A stretch of 64,000 nt of DNA from NCBI GenBank assembly GCA_965116355.1, contig OZ220679.1:1798001-1862000 (forward strand). The letters are read 5' to 3'. Each line of letters opens with the position of its first letter. Positions within the stretch are counted from its first letter, which is position 1. Below are positions 51,231 through 59,779 of this stretch, piece after piece. Position numbers and translations under genes: made by a program. The notes below the pieces were generated by a model. That model was not told the origin of the DNA. It saw only the letters and a list, made by a program, of their open reading frames with translations, and did not search any database. The stretch is from UBA1127 sp965116355 (GTDB lineage: Bacteria > Chloroflexota > Dehalococcoidia > Lucifugimonadales > UBA1127).

Positions 51231-53669
51231 CTACGCCGTGATGGTGTACTGGACTTCCGCGACCTTGCGGTCGCCGTCGTAGACGTAGGCGTAGTATGTG
51301 CCAAGGGCGGGGTCCACGCCGCCCATTCGCAAGTAAATCCTTCCGGCCATTCCGAAGGCCTCTTGCGACGCCTCAGGGGTGAGGGTGTGCCGGGCGAATG
51401 CGAATCCGTCCTCGAAGAACTCGACCACTTCCAGTTGGGGGGCCTCACCTCCTTCCACGAAGCTGGAGATCTCCACAACAAGCTCCAAGCGGCTGAAGGT
51501 ACCGGCGGCAAGCGTCATTCCGGTTACGTCACGTCCATCAGCAGCTACATATGCCTTGGCAATTTGCCCGTCACTATTGAATAGGCTTGGATTGGCTGGG
51601 CTCATGTCGAGGCGGGAGAGGTCGTAGGGGGCGGAGCCGTCGTACCAGCGTGCCGCAATATCTTGCACAACCGCATCGTCCGCGCCGAAGGCTTCCATGA
51701 CGTACTGGATGCCACGCGTGGGTCCTGTAAATTGTGCATCCTGTGCGCCCAGGAAGAGATTGCGCAAGCCTTGCCGGAACCGCTCTTCACCCAAGTTCTG
51801 GTACAAGTCCAGAAAGATCCGTTCTCCCAATGCGTAGTGGCACCCAAATGCTGGAGTGCCGAGACCAGAGTCAAGGGTCTCAAATTCGGCGATGGTGCGC
51901 GCATACGGGCATGGGGACCCCACAATGTCCACAGGCCGGCCGGAGAGGCGTTCCAGTGCCACGGCTGCAATTGTATTGGCCACGCCCTCAGTTACCCAGC
52001 CTTCACCATGAAGCCCGTAGTAGTGTGCGACTTCGTGCATAATCGCTCCGCCAATTTCATCAGCCACATCGCCTGCGGGCAGAATGTTGATGAAATTCCC
52101 AAAGTGCGCCCCGCCATACCCAAGGTCCTCATATAGCAGGATGACCGCTGGGGCAGGGAAAGGCGCTCCCACCAGGTCCTCCGCGGTCCGCACGGCATGT
52201 TCCAGGTAGTCCATCCTGTTGGCAGCGCCGGGCCGCGTGCGGACAATCGCCAACTCAACTTCACCGGCGAGGGGCGTTGTGATGGTGCGGTGTTCTACAG
52301 ACGTACGCGCCGTATCCAGAAGGATGGGGATAAGGTGGCGATGTTCTTTCTTGCGAATGCCATTGAAGGTCACGAATATCGGAAGCATGTCGTCAGTGAT
52401 GCCATTTTGTATGGCCGGCAGGTCCAGGTGGCTGGGATCAAGCGTCAATTGGAACCACTGATATATGCCCTCCAGAGCCAAAGCGTCCATAGGCGTGATT
52501 GTCTCCAGGAACGGCATGCCGATGATGCGCTCTAAATCTGACCAATACCATCGGCTAATGTCCCAGAGCTGTACCAGCACATCCGTCTCGGCGTCCGTTA
52601 TCTCGTCCTGCAGCCATGGCAGGGCGTCAATGACGCTGGCCGGCCGCCACCCACGAGGGGCGAAGGGACGGCCCAACGCCGAACGCATGCGTTGGAGCGC
52701 CTGTACATCACTGGCAGCAATGCCGTCCTGAATCCAGGAGAAGGTGAGCAACGTGCTCGCTACGCTCTTCCTTTCCGCCGCAATGCCCGCCAGCACATCC
52801 AGCGCGGCGGCTTCCTCCTCCGTCACGTCCTCCCGCACCCATGAGAGCGATGCCTCGGCGTCGCCCGCAGGATGCAGGCGGGCGACTAACGCGATGTTGC
52901 TCAGCACATTCAGCATGCTTTCGTTAACGTCTTCCGCAAGCCATGGCAGAGTCGCCACGAATCCGGCACTCTTAGGATCCGCGACAGCGGCCACCTGCCT
53001 GATCGTCCACGCCTCCGTCCTATCGACGCCGTCCCGCACCCAGGGATACGATGCCAGCGCGTCTCCAGCCGAGGCATTCCGCCGCGCCAGCAGGAGAAGG
53101 TCGTTGAGGACTCGTTCCTCCTGCCGCGTCATGGCGTCTTGCGCCCATTCCAAGGACATGACGCTACGCGCGGCTTCCGGGCTCCGAGCCGCCACCTGGA
53201 GCAGCAGGTCCATGGCTTCGGTTTCGGCACGGCGCTGCCCGCTCTGCACGAACCCCAGCGAGACCATGGCGGAAGCCAGCCCCGGGTCCTCGATGGCGAT
53301 CGCAATCAGACGGTCGACGCGCTCGGCTTCCGCGCTGTCCACCCCATCCTGCACCCACTCCAACGACGCGATGGCGGACGCCGCGTCGGGCGCTGCGTCG
53401 ATAACCCTGCGGCCGTCGATGAAGGAAAGGAGCGGGCTGGGGGTGGGGATAGGCGTCGCCGTGGGCGTCGGGGTCGGGACGGACGAGGGCGTTGGCGTTG
53501 GTGTCGCGGTGGGTATCGGCGTCGCGGTTGGCGTGGGGGCCGCCGTCGGCGCGGGCGGCGGGGTGGGCGCGGGGGGCTCTTCCTGACCGGTGCAGGCGGA
53601 CAAGGTGGAGGCCGCCAGTAGTGACAGAGCCGCTCCGACGCCTATGAGGATGCCCCGCAGGCCGGTCAT
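51231..53669 (-). CDS. lipoprotein metallopeptidase with a tandem W-x2-DG repeat array
   Basis: This 812-aa protein starts with a lipoprotein signal (L-S-A-C, lipidated Cys26), then a Thr/Pro tether (about residues 31-79). Residues 100 to about 385 contain about eight tandem repeats of 33-40 residues with the pattern S-L-x-W-V-x-D-G-V/I...E...L...A, for example S-L-E-W-V-Q-D-G-V and T-F-S-W-I-Q-D-G-I. The C-terminal half has a gluzincin-type zinc motif H545-E-V-A-H549 with E561 in W-V-T-E-G-V-A as the third ligand. This suggests a surface-anchored peptidase with a repeat spacer or binding region. The substrate is unknown. Base composition over about 51640-52580 looks more A+T-rich than the flanks. 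Confidence 0.8.
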   Translation of the reverse strand: MTGLRGILIGVGAALSLLAASTLSACTGQEEPPAPTPPPAPTAAPTPTATPIPTATPTPTPSSVPTPTPTATPIPTPSPLLSFIDGRRVIDAAPDAASAIASLEWVQDGVDSAEAERVDRLIAIAIEDPGLASAMVSLGFVQSGQRRAETEAMDLLLQVAARSPEAARSVMSLEWAQDAMTRQEERVLNDLLLLARRNASAGDALASYPWVRDGVDRTEAWTIRQVAAVADPKSAGFVATLPWLAEDVNESMLNVLSNIALVARLHPAGDAEASLSWVREDVTEEEAAALDVLAGIAAERKSVASTLLTFSWIQDGIAASDVQALQRMRSALGRPFAPRGWRPASVIDALPWLQDEITDAETDVLVQLWDISRWYWSDLERIIGMPFLETITPMDALALEGIYQWFQLTLDPSHLDLPAIQNGITDDMLPIFVTFNGIRKKEHRHLIPILLDTARTSVEHRTITTPLAGEVELAIVRTRPGAANRMDYLEHAVRTAEDLVGAPFPAPAVILLYEDLGYGGAHFGNFINILPAGDVADEIGGAIMHEVAHYYGLHGEGWVTEGVANTIAAVALERLSGRPVDIVGSPCPYARTIAEFETLDSGLGTPAFGCHYALGERIFLDLYQNLGEERFRQGLRNLFLGAQDAQFTGPTRGIQYVMEAFGADDAVVQDIAARWYDGSAPYDLSRLDMSPANPSLFNSDGQIAKAYVAADGRDVTGMTLAAGTFSRLELVVEISSFVEGGEAPQLEVVEFFEDGFAFARHTLTPEASQEAFGMAGRIYLRMGGVDPALGTYYAYVYDGDRKVAEVQYTITA

Positions 53670-53702
53670 TCTTCCTCTCTTGTTGCCAATTCTGTGGGAT
53701 GG

Positions 53703-53711
53703 ATTCTACCA
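53703..53711 (-). promoter_or_regulatory. extended -10 promoter of the metallopeptidase gene
   Basis: On the minus strand TGGTAGAAT has TG one base before a five-of-six -10 box, about 34 bases before the ATG. Confidence 0.4.
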
Positions 53712-53728
53712 CGCCACCCACCCCGCCC

Positions 53729-53757
53729 TTGACACCCGCCGCGCCCTGCCCTAGCTT
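53729..53757 (+). promoter_or_regulatory. promoter of the TPP-enzyme gene
   Basis: A perfect TTGACA (53729-53734) is 17 bases before TAGCTT (53752-53757, three of six), 38 bases before the ATG. Confidence 0.4.
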
Positions 53758-53795
53758 GCCTGCGCGACCACTACTCGGCACCGCGGAGGGATGGC

Positions 53796-55397
53796 ATGGC
53801 GGAGATGACGGGCGGGCAGGCGCTGGCGAAGTCGCTGTACCGGGAGGGCGTGCGCGTCATCTTCGGGCTGCCCGGCGCGCAGCTCTACTACGCCACCGAC
53901 GCCCTCTTCGACGAGCCCGGCATCCGCTGGATCAGCACGCGCAACGAGCAGGCGACGACGTTCATGGCCGACGGCTACGCTCGAGCGGGCGGCGGCATCG
54001 GCACGGCGATGGTGGTGCCGGGGCCCGGCGTGCTGAACGCGACGTCGGGGCTGTCGACGGCGTACTCGGCGTCGTCGCCGGTGCTGCTGGTGGCGGGGCA
54101 GATCCCGCGCGACCTCATCGGCGTGAACCGCGGGCTGCTGCACGAGATCGACGACCAACTGGAGGCGGTGAAGTCGGTGACGAAATGGGCGGCGCGGGTG
54201 CTGAACGCCGACGAGGTGCCCTCGGCGGTGCACGAGGCGTTCCGGCAGCTCAACACGGGCCGCCCGCGCCCCGTCGAGATCGAAATCCCGCCGGACACGC
54301 TGGCCGAGGCGCTGGACGTCGAGCTGCTGGAGCCGGCCATGTACCCTCGGGCGGAGCCGCCGGCGGACTCGATCGCCGAGGCGGCGCGGCTGCTGGCAGA
54401 GAACGACGGCAAGGTGCTCATCTGGGCGGGCGGCGGCGCGAACTCGGAGGCGGCGTCGGCGGCGCTGACGCGGCTGGCCGAGCGGCTGCAGGCGCCCGTG
54501 TTCACGACGGGCGAGGGCAAGGGCACCATCTCAGACCGGCACTTCCTCTCGCTGGGGTCGCCGCGGGGGCGCGAGGAGGCGATGCAGCGCGTGGTGGCCG
54601 ACCACCCCGTCGTGCTGGCGGTGGGGACGCGGCTGGCGACGGCCAACCTGCCGGAGGGGCACCGCGTCGTGCAGATCGACGTGGACCCGGAGGAGATCGG
54701 GCGGAACTGGAAGGACACGCTGCCGGTGCTGGGCGACGCGGCGCTGTCGCTGGAGCGGCTGCACCAGGCGGTCTCGGGGCTGGCGGGGCCGAGCGCGAGC
54801 CGGCAGGAGGAGTTCGAGGCGTTCCGGGCGGCGCGTTTCGACCCGGCGAACCTGATGGAGCCGCAGGGGTCGTTCATGCGGGCCATCCGGAACGCGCTGC
54901 CGGAGGACGGCATCTTCGTGTCGGGCATGACGCAGATCGGGTACTTCAGCCGGGCGTACTTCCCGGTGTACAAGCCGGGGACGTACATCACGTCGTCGTA
55001 CTCGGGGAACCTGGGGTTCGCGTTTCCGACGGCGCTGGGGGCGAAGGTGGCGCGGCCGGACGTGCCGGTGCTCTGCGTGTCAGGCGACGGCGGGTTCATG
55101 TACAACGTGCAGGAGCTGGCGACGGCGGTGCAGTACGGCATCAACACGGTGACGGTGGTGTTCAACGACAACGCCTACGGGAACGTGCTGCGGGAGCAGG
55201 TGCGGCGGTTCAACGACCACCCCTACGGCGCGGAGCTGCACAACCCCGACTTCGTGCGGATGGCGGAGGCCTTCGGCGCGCGGGGGCTGCGGGTGCACGA
55301 CGCCGACGCGCTGGAGACGGCAATCCGGGAGTCCATCGCCATAGAGGCGCCGACGCTCATCGAGGTGCCGGTGGGGATGATGGAGTCATCGTTTTAG
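53796..55397 (+). CDS. thiamine-pyrophosphate-dependent enzyme (acetolactate synthase-like)
   Basis: This 533-aa protein has the three-domain ThDP layout. The catalytic glutamate is E51 in R-N-E-Q-A-T-T-F-M-A-D-G-Y. The cofactor Mg-binding motif is G-D-G-G-F-M-Y-N...N-D-N-A-Y-G at about residues 429-458. It is somewhat shorter than true acetolactate synthase (about 560-600), and no ilvN lies next to it. It could act on an alpha-keto acid (decarboxylase, carboligase, benzoylformate or oxalyl-CoA type). Context gives no single choice. Confidence 0.85.
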   Translation: MAEMTGGQALAKSLYREGVRVIFGLPGAQLYYATDALFDEPGIRWISTRNEQATTFMADGYARAGGGIGTAMVVPGPGVLNATSGLSTAYSASSPVLLVAGQIPRDLIGVNRGLLHEIDDQLEAVKSVTKWAARVLNADEVPSAVHEAFRQLNTGRPRPVEIEIPPDTLAEALDVELLEPAMYPRAEPPADSIAEAARLLAENDGKVLIWAGGGANSEAASAALTRLAERLQAPVFTTGEGKGTISDRHFLSLGSPRGREEAMQRVVADHPVVLAVGTRLATANLPEGHRVVQIDVDPEEIGRNWKDTLPVLGDAALSLERLHQAVSGLAGPSASRQEEFEAFRAARFDPANLMEPQGSFMRAIRNALPEDGIFVSGMTQIGYFSRAYFPVYKPGTYITSSYSGNLGFAFPTALGAKVARPDVPVLCVSGDGGFMYNVQELATAVQYGINTVTVVFNDNAYGNVLREQVRRFNDHPYGAELHNPDFVRMAEAFGARGLRVHDADALETAIRESIAIEAPTLIEVPVGMMESSF

Positions 55398-55410
55398 GGG
55401 GTACTCTCGC

Positions 55411-55485
55411 CGTTCGCCCTTCGATTTCCCTCAGGGCGAACGGACGGGGCCGGCGGGATGGTAGGGGCGATTCGCGATTCGACCC
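55411..55485. repeat. family B and family D repeats
   Basis: CGTTCGCCCTTCGATTTCCC is followed by TCAGGGCGAACGG (55411-55443). A family D copy around GGGGCGATTCGCGATTCG lies at 55461-55485. Confidence 0.6.
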
Positions 55486-55488
55486 GTG

Positions 55489-55686
55489 TCAGGGTGTGAC
55501 CTGCTCATAGGAGAACGAGGGAATCGCCATGCGGTCGCTGGCGTGCTCGATGGTGATGGCGCAGAGGCGGCCCTCCTTGTCCATGTCCAAGAGGGTGTTC
55601 TCGTCCAGGTCCCGCGTCTCGTCCACCTCCGCGGCACACAATTCAATGTACAGGGTATCGGTCTGCTGAAAGTATGTGACCTTCAT
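55489..55686 (-). CDS. DUF2283 domain protein
   Basis: This 65-aa protein opens with V-T-Y-F-Q-Q-T-D-T-L-Y-I-E-L, the DUF2283 pattern of two strands ending in L-Y-I. A central D-L-D-E-N-T-L-L-D-M-D-K-E-G-R-L-C-A-I-T-I-E follows. The ATG at 55686 overlaps the DUF4258 stop by 4 bases, so the pair is cotranslated. It mirrors the pair at 46129-46583 but the sequences differ clearly, so these are not a recent duplication. It is probably the antitoxin-like member. Confidence 0.75.
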   Translation of the reverse strand: MKVTYFQQTDTLYIELCAAEVDETRDLDENTLLDMDKEGRLCAITIEHASDRMAIPSFSYEQVTP

Positions 55687-55919
55687 GGCGTGAACCTTCT
55701 GTCAAAGAACGCGTTATGGATGGTCTCTCCGTCCGGCAGCAGGACAACCCGCAGCCATCTCCCGTCCATCTCCGCAACTGCTCCCCATCGGCGAATGCGG
55801 CCATCGGCTTGCACTACTTCTCTCACTGGATAGTCTACCACACGCCGGATCCATGCCAATTCAATAGACCTCCGGTCAGGACGCTGGCGCGTCTGGAGGA
55901 AGTAGTCGGAGAACTTCAC
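55683..55919 (-). CDS. DUF4258 domain protein
   Basis: This 78-aa protein resembles the DUF4258 side of a DUF4258-DUF2283 module. It has S-I-E-L-A-W-I-R-R-V-V-D-Y-P near residue 18, then I-R-R-W-G-A-V-A-E-M near 42 and W-L-R-V-V-L-L-P-D-G-E-T-I-H-N-A-F-F-D-R-R-F near 54. The strand and basic end suggest an RelE/ParE-like small fold. It is coupled to the DUF2283 gene and probably forms a toxin-antitoxin-like unit; activity is unproven. Confidence 0.7.
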   Translation of the reverse strand: MKFSDYFLQTRQRPDRRSIELAWIRRVVDYPVREVVQADGRIRRWGAVAEMDGRWLRVVLLPDGETIHNAFFDRRFTP

Positions 55920-56051
55920 GCCTTCACACCGCCAACAGTTGAGTTGATTATCGCAATCATAGCTGCGGTAAGATAATCAATGGTAGTCCTACCTTGTATG
56001 TGCAGAAGAGTTGAAGGTGACTGGACAACCCAACCAGTAGCACGCAGGGCA

Positions 56052-56078
56052 CCCTTCGATTTCCCTCATGGCGAACGG
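56052..56078. repeat. family B repeat
   Basis: CCCTTCGATTTCC is followed by CTCATGGCGAACGG, with one changed base in the core. Confidence 0.55.
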
Positions 56079-56154
56079 ACGCCTGCTGTTGGCGGCGCGG
56101 CCCCCGCTCAGGTAGACTGGGGACACCGGCGCGTATTGGCCGGTGGAGGTTGGT

Positions 56155-56598
56155 TTGCGGATTCTGTTGGTCAATGGGCCGAATATCAATATGCTGGGGC
56201 GGCGGGACCCGTCGTTGTATGGGACTACGTCGCTGGCGGACATCGAAGCGGCGGCGGCTGCCCGCGCGGCGGAGCTGGGGGCTGAGGTGGTGTGCTTCCA
56301 GTCGAACCACGAGGGGGCGATCGTCGACTTCCTGCAGGCGAATGCATCGGAGGCCGACGGGGTCATCCTCAACGGCGGCGCGCTGACGCACTACGGGCTC
56401 TCGCTGCGGGACGCGCTCGTCGACGCGGGGCTGCCGGTCGTCGAGGTGCACCTGTCGAACATCCACGCGCGGGAGCGGTGGCGGCGGCAGTCGGTCACGG
56501 CGGAGGTCGCGCGGGGCGCCATCGCCGGGCTGGGCTGGCGCGGGTACCTGTATGCGGTAGACTACCTGGTGGAACACCTGAAGGAGAGTGGGTCATGA
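56155..56598 (+). CDS. aroQ: 3-dehydroquinate dehydratase, type II
   Basis: This 147-aa enzyme dehydrates 3-dehydroquinate in the shikimate pathway. TTG at 56155 is chosen as start because GGAGG (56145-56149) lies 5 bases before it and the family begins M-x-I-L-x-x-N-G-P-N; a GTG at 56143 is less likely. Family residues are seen in L-G-R-R-D-P-S-L-Y-G-T (Arg and Tyr), N-G-G-A-L-T-H-Y-G-L-S-L-R-D-A (His) and E-V-H-L-S-N-I-H-A-R-E-R-W-R. The stop overlaps the next gene's start (ATGA). Confidence 0.95.
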   Translation: MRILLVNGPNINMLGRRDPSLYGTTSLADIEAAAAARAAELGAEVVCFQSNHEGAIVDFLQANASEADGVILNGGALTHYGLSLRDALVDAGLPVVEVHLSNIHARERWRRQSVTAEVARGAIAGLGWRGYLYAVDYLVEHLKESGS

Positions 56599-57686
56599 AG
56601 CATCGGTTGGAGCGGCTGCGGGAGAAGTTCGCCGCGCTGGAGCTGGACGCGTTCTTTGTGTCGTCGCCGGAGAACCGGCGCTACCTGTCGGGCTTCGTGG
56701 GCTCGGCCGGATACCTGGTCATCGGCCGCGACGCGGCCGTGCTGGCGACGGACTTCCGCTACACGGAGCAGGCGGCCCTGCAGGCGCCCGACTTCCGCGT
56801 CGACCGCATCAGCGGCGGCCTGGGGTGGCTGCCGGAGCTGTTCAGCGAGCTGGGCGTCAAGCGCGTCGGGTTCGAGGCGGGGCACATGACGGTCGCGCTG
56901 CACTCGGCCATCGTGAACGCGATGAAGGAGAACGAGGACGCGAAGGACGTGAGCCTGGTCGCGACGTCGCAGTTCATCGACCCGCTGCGGGCCATCAAGG
57001 ACCCGGACGAGCTGGCGCTGGTGACGCGGGCGATGGAGATCGCCGACCGCGCCTTCGCCGTCGTGTCGCCGACGATCGAGGTGGGCGAGACCGAGGCGTC
57101 GGTGGCGTGGCGGATGGAGTGGGCGATGCGCGAGGCGGGCGCGGAGGCGCTGGCCTTCGAGACGATCATCGCGTCGGGGCCGAACGCCGCGAAGCCGCAC
57201 CACCACCCGACGGACCGGCCCATCGGCGCGGGCGAGCCGGTGGTGATGGACTTCGGCGCGCGGTACATGGGCTACAACAGCGACATGACGCGCACCATCT
57301 GCCTGGGCGAGCCGGACGAGATGTTCCGCATTGTGTACGACACGGTGCTGAACGCGCAGCAAACGGCGTCGGTGACGGTGACGCCGGAGATGACATCGGG
57401 CGAGGCTGACGAGATCGCGCGGGACATCATCGAGAAGGCGGGGTACGGCGAGCGGTTCGGGCACAGCCTCGGCCACGGCATCGGGCTGGCGGTGCACGAG
57501 TACCCGCGCGTGAGCCCGCGGTGCGACGACCCGCTGGTGGACGGCACGATCTTCACCATCGAGCCGGGCATCTACATCCCGGGCTGGGGCGGCGTCCGCA
57601 TTGAGGACACGGTGGTCATGGAGAACGGCAAGGTGCGCTCGCTGACCACGTCGCACAAGCACGAGAACCCGAGGCACGCGGGGTAG
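56595..57686 (+). CDS. Xaa-Pro aminopeptidase-like M24 metallopeptidase
   Basis: This 363-aa peptidase has a creatinase-like N-terminal domain and a pita-bread M24 catalytic domain. Metal ligands are seen in V-V-M-D-F-G-A and N-S-D-M-T-R-T (two Asp), G-H-S-L-G-H-G-I-G-L (His), T-I-E-P-G-I-Y (Glu) and R-I-E-D-T-V-V (Glu). It most likely removes N-terminal residues before proline. The aroQ-pepP-efp order is a widespread bacterial arrangement, which supports vertical descent of this block. Coupled to aroQ by ATGA. Confidence 0.92.
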   Translation: MKHRLERLREKFAALELDAFFVSSPENRRYLSGFVGSAGYLVIGRDAAVLATDFRYTEQAALQAPDFRVDRISGGLGWLPELFSELGVKRVGFEAGHMTVALHSAIVNAMKENEDAKDVSLVATSQFIDPLRAIKDPDELALVTRAMEIADRAFAVVSPTIEVGETEASVAWRMEWAMREAGAEALAFETIIASGPNAAKPHHHPTDRPIGAGEPVVMDFGARYMGYNSDMTRTICLGEPDEMFRIVYDTVLNAQQTASVTVTPEMTSGEADEIARDIIEKAGYGERFGHSLGHGIGLAVHEYPRVSPRCDDPLVDGTIFTIEPGIYIPGWGGVRIEDTVVMENGKVRSLTTSHKHENPRHAG

Positions 57687-57725
57687 CCCTGCAACAAGCC
57701 CAGGAGAACGGTGAGGGCCATAGGG

Positions 57726-57760
57726 TTTGTCGGGGTTCCTGCCTGCGCAGGAACGACGGG
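57726..57760. repeat. family A repeat between pepP and efp
   Basis: GTCGGG followed by GTTCCTGCCTGCGCAGGAAC and GACGGG, the exact family consensus. Confidence 0.65.
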
Positions 57761-57777
57761 ATGAGTAGGAGCAGTTT

Positions 57778-58347
57778 ATGGCGGACACGGTCAACTTCAA
57801 CGAGATCCGGAGGGGCTTGAACATCGAGATGGACGGGGACGCGTACCAGATCGTCGACTTCAAGCACGTCTACATGCAGCAGCGCGCCCCCACGCTGACG
57901 CTGAAGGTGCGGCAGCTGCGCAGCGGCAAGGTATTCGAGCGGAACATGCCGGGCACGCAGCGGCTCACCGTCGCCGAGGTGGACGAGAGCGAAGCGCAGT
58001 ACCTGTACAGCGACGGCTCGTCCTACATCTTCATGGACATGGAGACCTTCGACCAGTTCCCGCTCACCGGCGACCAGATAGGCGACCAGACGAAGTTCCT
58101 CAAGGAGGGTGAGAACATCACCATCGTCGCGTACAAGGGCGAGCCGGTCAGCATCGAGCTGGCGACGACGGTCGACCTGGAGGTGGTCGACACGCCGCCG
58201 GCGTTCAAGGGCGACACGGCGTCGTCCGGGCGCAAGCCGGCGACGCTGGCGACGGGCGCGCAGGTGAAGGTGCCGATGCACGTCACCGTCGGGCAGGTCG
58301 TGAAGGTAGACACCCGCACGGGCGAGTACCTGTCGCTCGTGAACTAG
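57778..58347 (+). CDS. efp: translation elongation factor P
   Basis: This 189-aa protein helps ribosomes form bonds at polyproline stretches. Three beta domains are visible, with the C-terminal K-V-D-T-R-T-G-E-Y-L-S-L-V near the end. The domain I tip loop is atypical: it reads V-Y-M-Q-Q-R-A-P-T, whereas E. coli EF-P has P-G-K34-G-Q at that place. The residue aligned with K34 is Q35, followed by R36. The usual lysine modification target is therefore absent. The rest of the length and order is normal. Confidence 0.92.
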   Translation: MADTVNFNEIRRGLNIEMDGDAYQIVDFKHVYMQQRAPTLTLKVRQLRSGKVFERNMPGTQRLTVAEVDESEAQYLYSDGSSYIFMDMETFDQFPLTGDQIGDQTKFLKEGENITIVAYKGEPVSIELATTVDLEVVDTPPAFKGDTASSGRKPATLATGAQVKVPMHVTVGQVVKVDTRTGEYLSLVN

Positions 58348-58375
58348 GCGGCGAGGGGGAAAACGAGGCAGCAGG

Positions 58376-58403
58376 AAGGGCGCCGAACTCCCGGCGCCCT
58401 TTG
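58376..58403 (+). terminator. intrinsic terminator after efp
   Basis: AAGGGCGCCG (58376-58385) pairs with CGGCGCCCTT (58392-58401) across a 6-base loop, with the T run extending to 58402. Confidence 0.75.
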
Positions 58404-58423
58404 CCATTCAAGAGGGCTGAGGC

Positions 58424-59620
58424 ATGGCGGTCTACACCGTCTCGCAGGTCACGCGGTACATCAAGGAGTCGCTGGAGCGCGACGCCCTGCTGGCCGACCT
58501 GTGGGTGAGTGGGGAGGTCTCCAACTACACGCGGTCGTCGGCGGGGCACAGCTACTTCTCGCTGAAGGAGGCCAACACCGTCCTGCGGTGCGTCATGTTC
58601 CGCGGCGGCAGCGGCCACGAGCACCTGGCGAGCGGCGCGGCGGTGTCGTGCCACGGGCGGGTCTCGGTGTACGAGGTGCGCGGCGACCTGCAGTGCATCG
58701 TCGACCTGGCGCGGCCCGAGGGCATGGGCGAGCGGTACCTGGAGCTGGAGCGGCTGCTGGTGCAGCTGGAGGCCGAGGGCCTCTTCGAGCCGAGCCGCAA
58801 GCGCCAGCTGCCCATCTTCCCGCAGCGGCTGGGCGTCATCACGTCGCCGACGGGGGCGGTATGGCACGACATCCAGACGGTGGTGGAGCGGCGCTACCCG
58901 CTGACGGAGCTGGTGCTCGCGCCGTGCCTGGTGCAGGGCGACACCGCCGCGCCGACGATCATCGAGGCGTTTGAGGCGATCAACGCGGAGCCGGACATCG
59001 ACGCCGTCATCCTGGCGCGCGGCGGCGGCTCGGTCGAGGACCTGTGGCCGTTCAACGAGGAGCCGGTGGCGCGGGCCGTCTACGCCAGCCGCCCGCCGGT
59101 CATCAGCGCCGTCGGCCATGAGACGAACACGACGGTCGCGGACATGGTGGCGGACGTGCGCGCGCCCACGCCCTCGGCGGCGGCGGAGCTCGCGGTGCCG
59201 GACTCGCGAGTGCTGGCGGCGCGGATCGCGCAGTGCGGGCAGACGCTCTACCAGGGCGTGCAGCAGGAGCTGGCGCTGCGGGCGGACGACGTGCGCGACT
59301 GCCTCGCCGTCATCGAGCGTCGCGTACCGGACATCGCGTCGCGGCGGCAGCAGGTGGACGACCTGCTGGCGGGGCTGGTGCTGCGGCTGGAGAACAGCCT
59401 CGCGATGCACCGCCAGCGGGTGACGGGGCTCGACCAGCGGCTGGGAGCGCTGGACCCGTCGGACGTGCTGCGGCGCGGCTACGCCGTCGTCAGCCGCGAG
59501 GACACGGGCGAGACGCTCCTCGACGCGGGGCAGGTGTCGGCGGGGGACGCCGTCAACGTGCGGCTGCACCGGGGCGGTTTCGGCGCGCGCGTGGAGGGGG
59601 ATGGGGCGTCGGGGTCCTAG
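58424..59620 (+). CDS. xseA: exodeoxyribonuclease VII large subunit
   Basis: This 398-aa nuclease subunit degrades single-stranded DNA with XseB. The N-terminal OB fold (L-W-V-S-G-E-V-S-N-Y near residue 26) and the catalytic block V-I-T-S-P-T-G-A-V-W-H-D-I near 143 are clear, as is A-R-G-G-G-S-V-E-D-L-W-P-F-N-E near 198. The V-I-S-A-V-G-H-E-T-N near 226 is also standard. The partner gene xseB is 1.3 kb downstream, separated by two cytochrome c lipoprotein genes. Confidence 0.95.
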   Translation: MAVYTVSQVTRYIKESLERDALLADLWVSGEVSNYTRSSAGHSYFSLKEANTVLRCVMFRGGSGHEHLASGAAVSCHGRVSVYEVRGDLQCIVDLARPEGMGERYLELERLLVQLEAEGLFEPSRKRQLPIFPQRLGVITSPTGAVWHDIQTVVERRYPLTELVLAPCLVQGDTAAPTIIEAFEAINAEPDIDAVILARGGGSVEDLWPFNEEPVARAVYASRPPVISAVGHETNTTVADMVADVRAPTPSAAAELAVPDSRVLAARIAQCGQTLYQGVQQELALRADDVRDCLAVIERRVPDIASRRQQVDDLLAGLVLRLENSLAMHRQRVTGLDQRLGALDPSDVLRRGYAVVSREDTGETLLDAGQVSAGDAVNVRLHRGGFGARVEGDGASGS

Positions 59621-59723
59621 CCTCGAGTGGAAGAGCTCAAGGGAAATCACCCAGGTTTGTGCCGCCTCGGCAACGCCTCGCTACCATCAAATCGATTGCG
59701 CAAAGCGCTCCACTCGACTAAAG

Positions 59724-59742
59724 TATGTGAAATCTGTAACAT
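59724..59742 (+). promoter_or_regulatory. conserved upstream element of the first cytochrome c gene
   Basis: TATGTGAAATCTGTAACAT lies 38 bases before the ATG. A matching element, TGTGTGAAAGTTGTAACAT, lies 37 bases before the second cytochrome gene (60317-60335). Their conserved position suggests a duplicated promoter or activator site. Confidence 0.45.
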
Positions 59743-59779
59743 AAGAATTGAAGGATAGTGGACAAGTCGGAGGCGGTGT

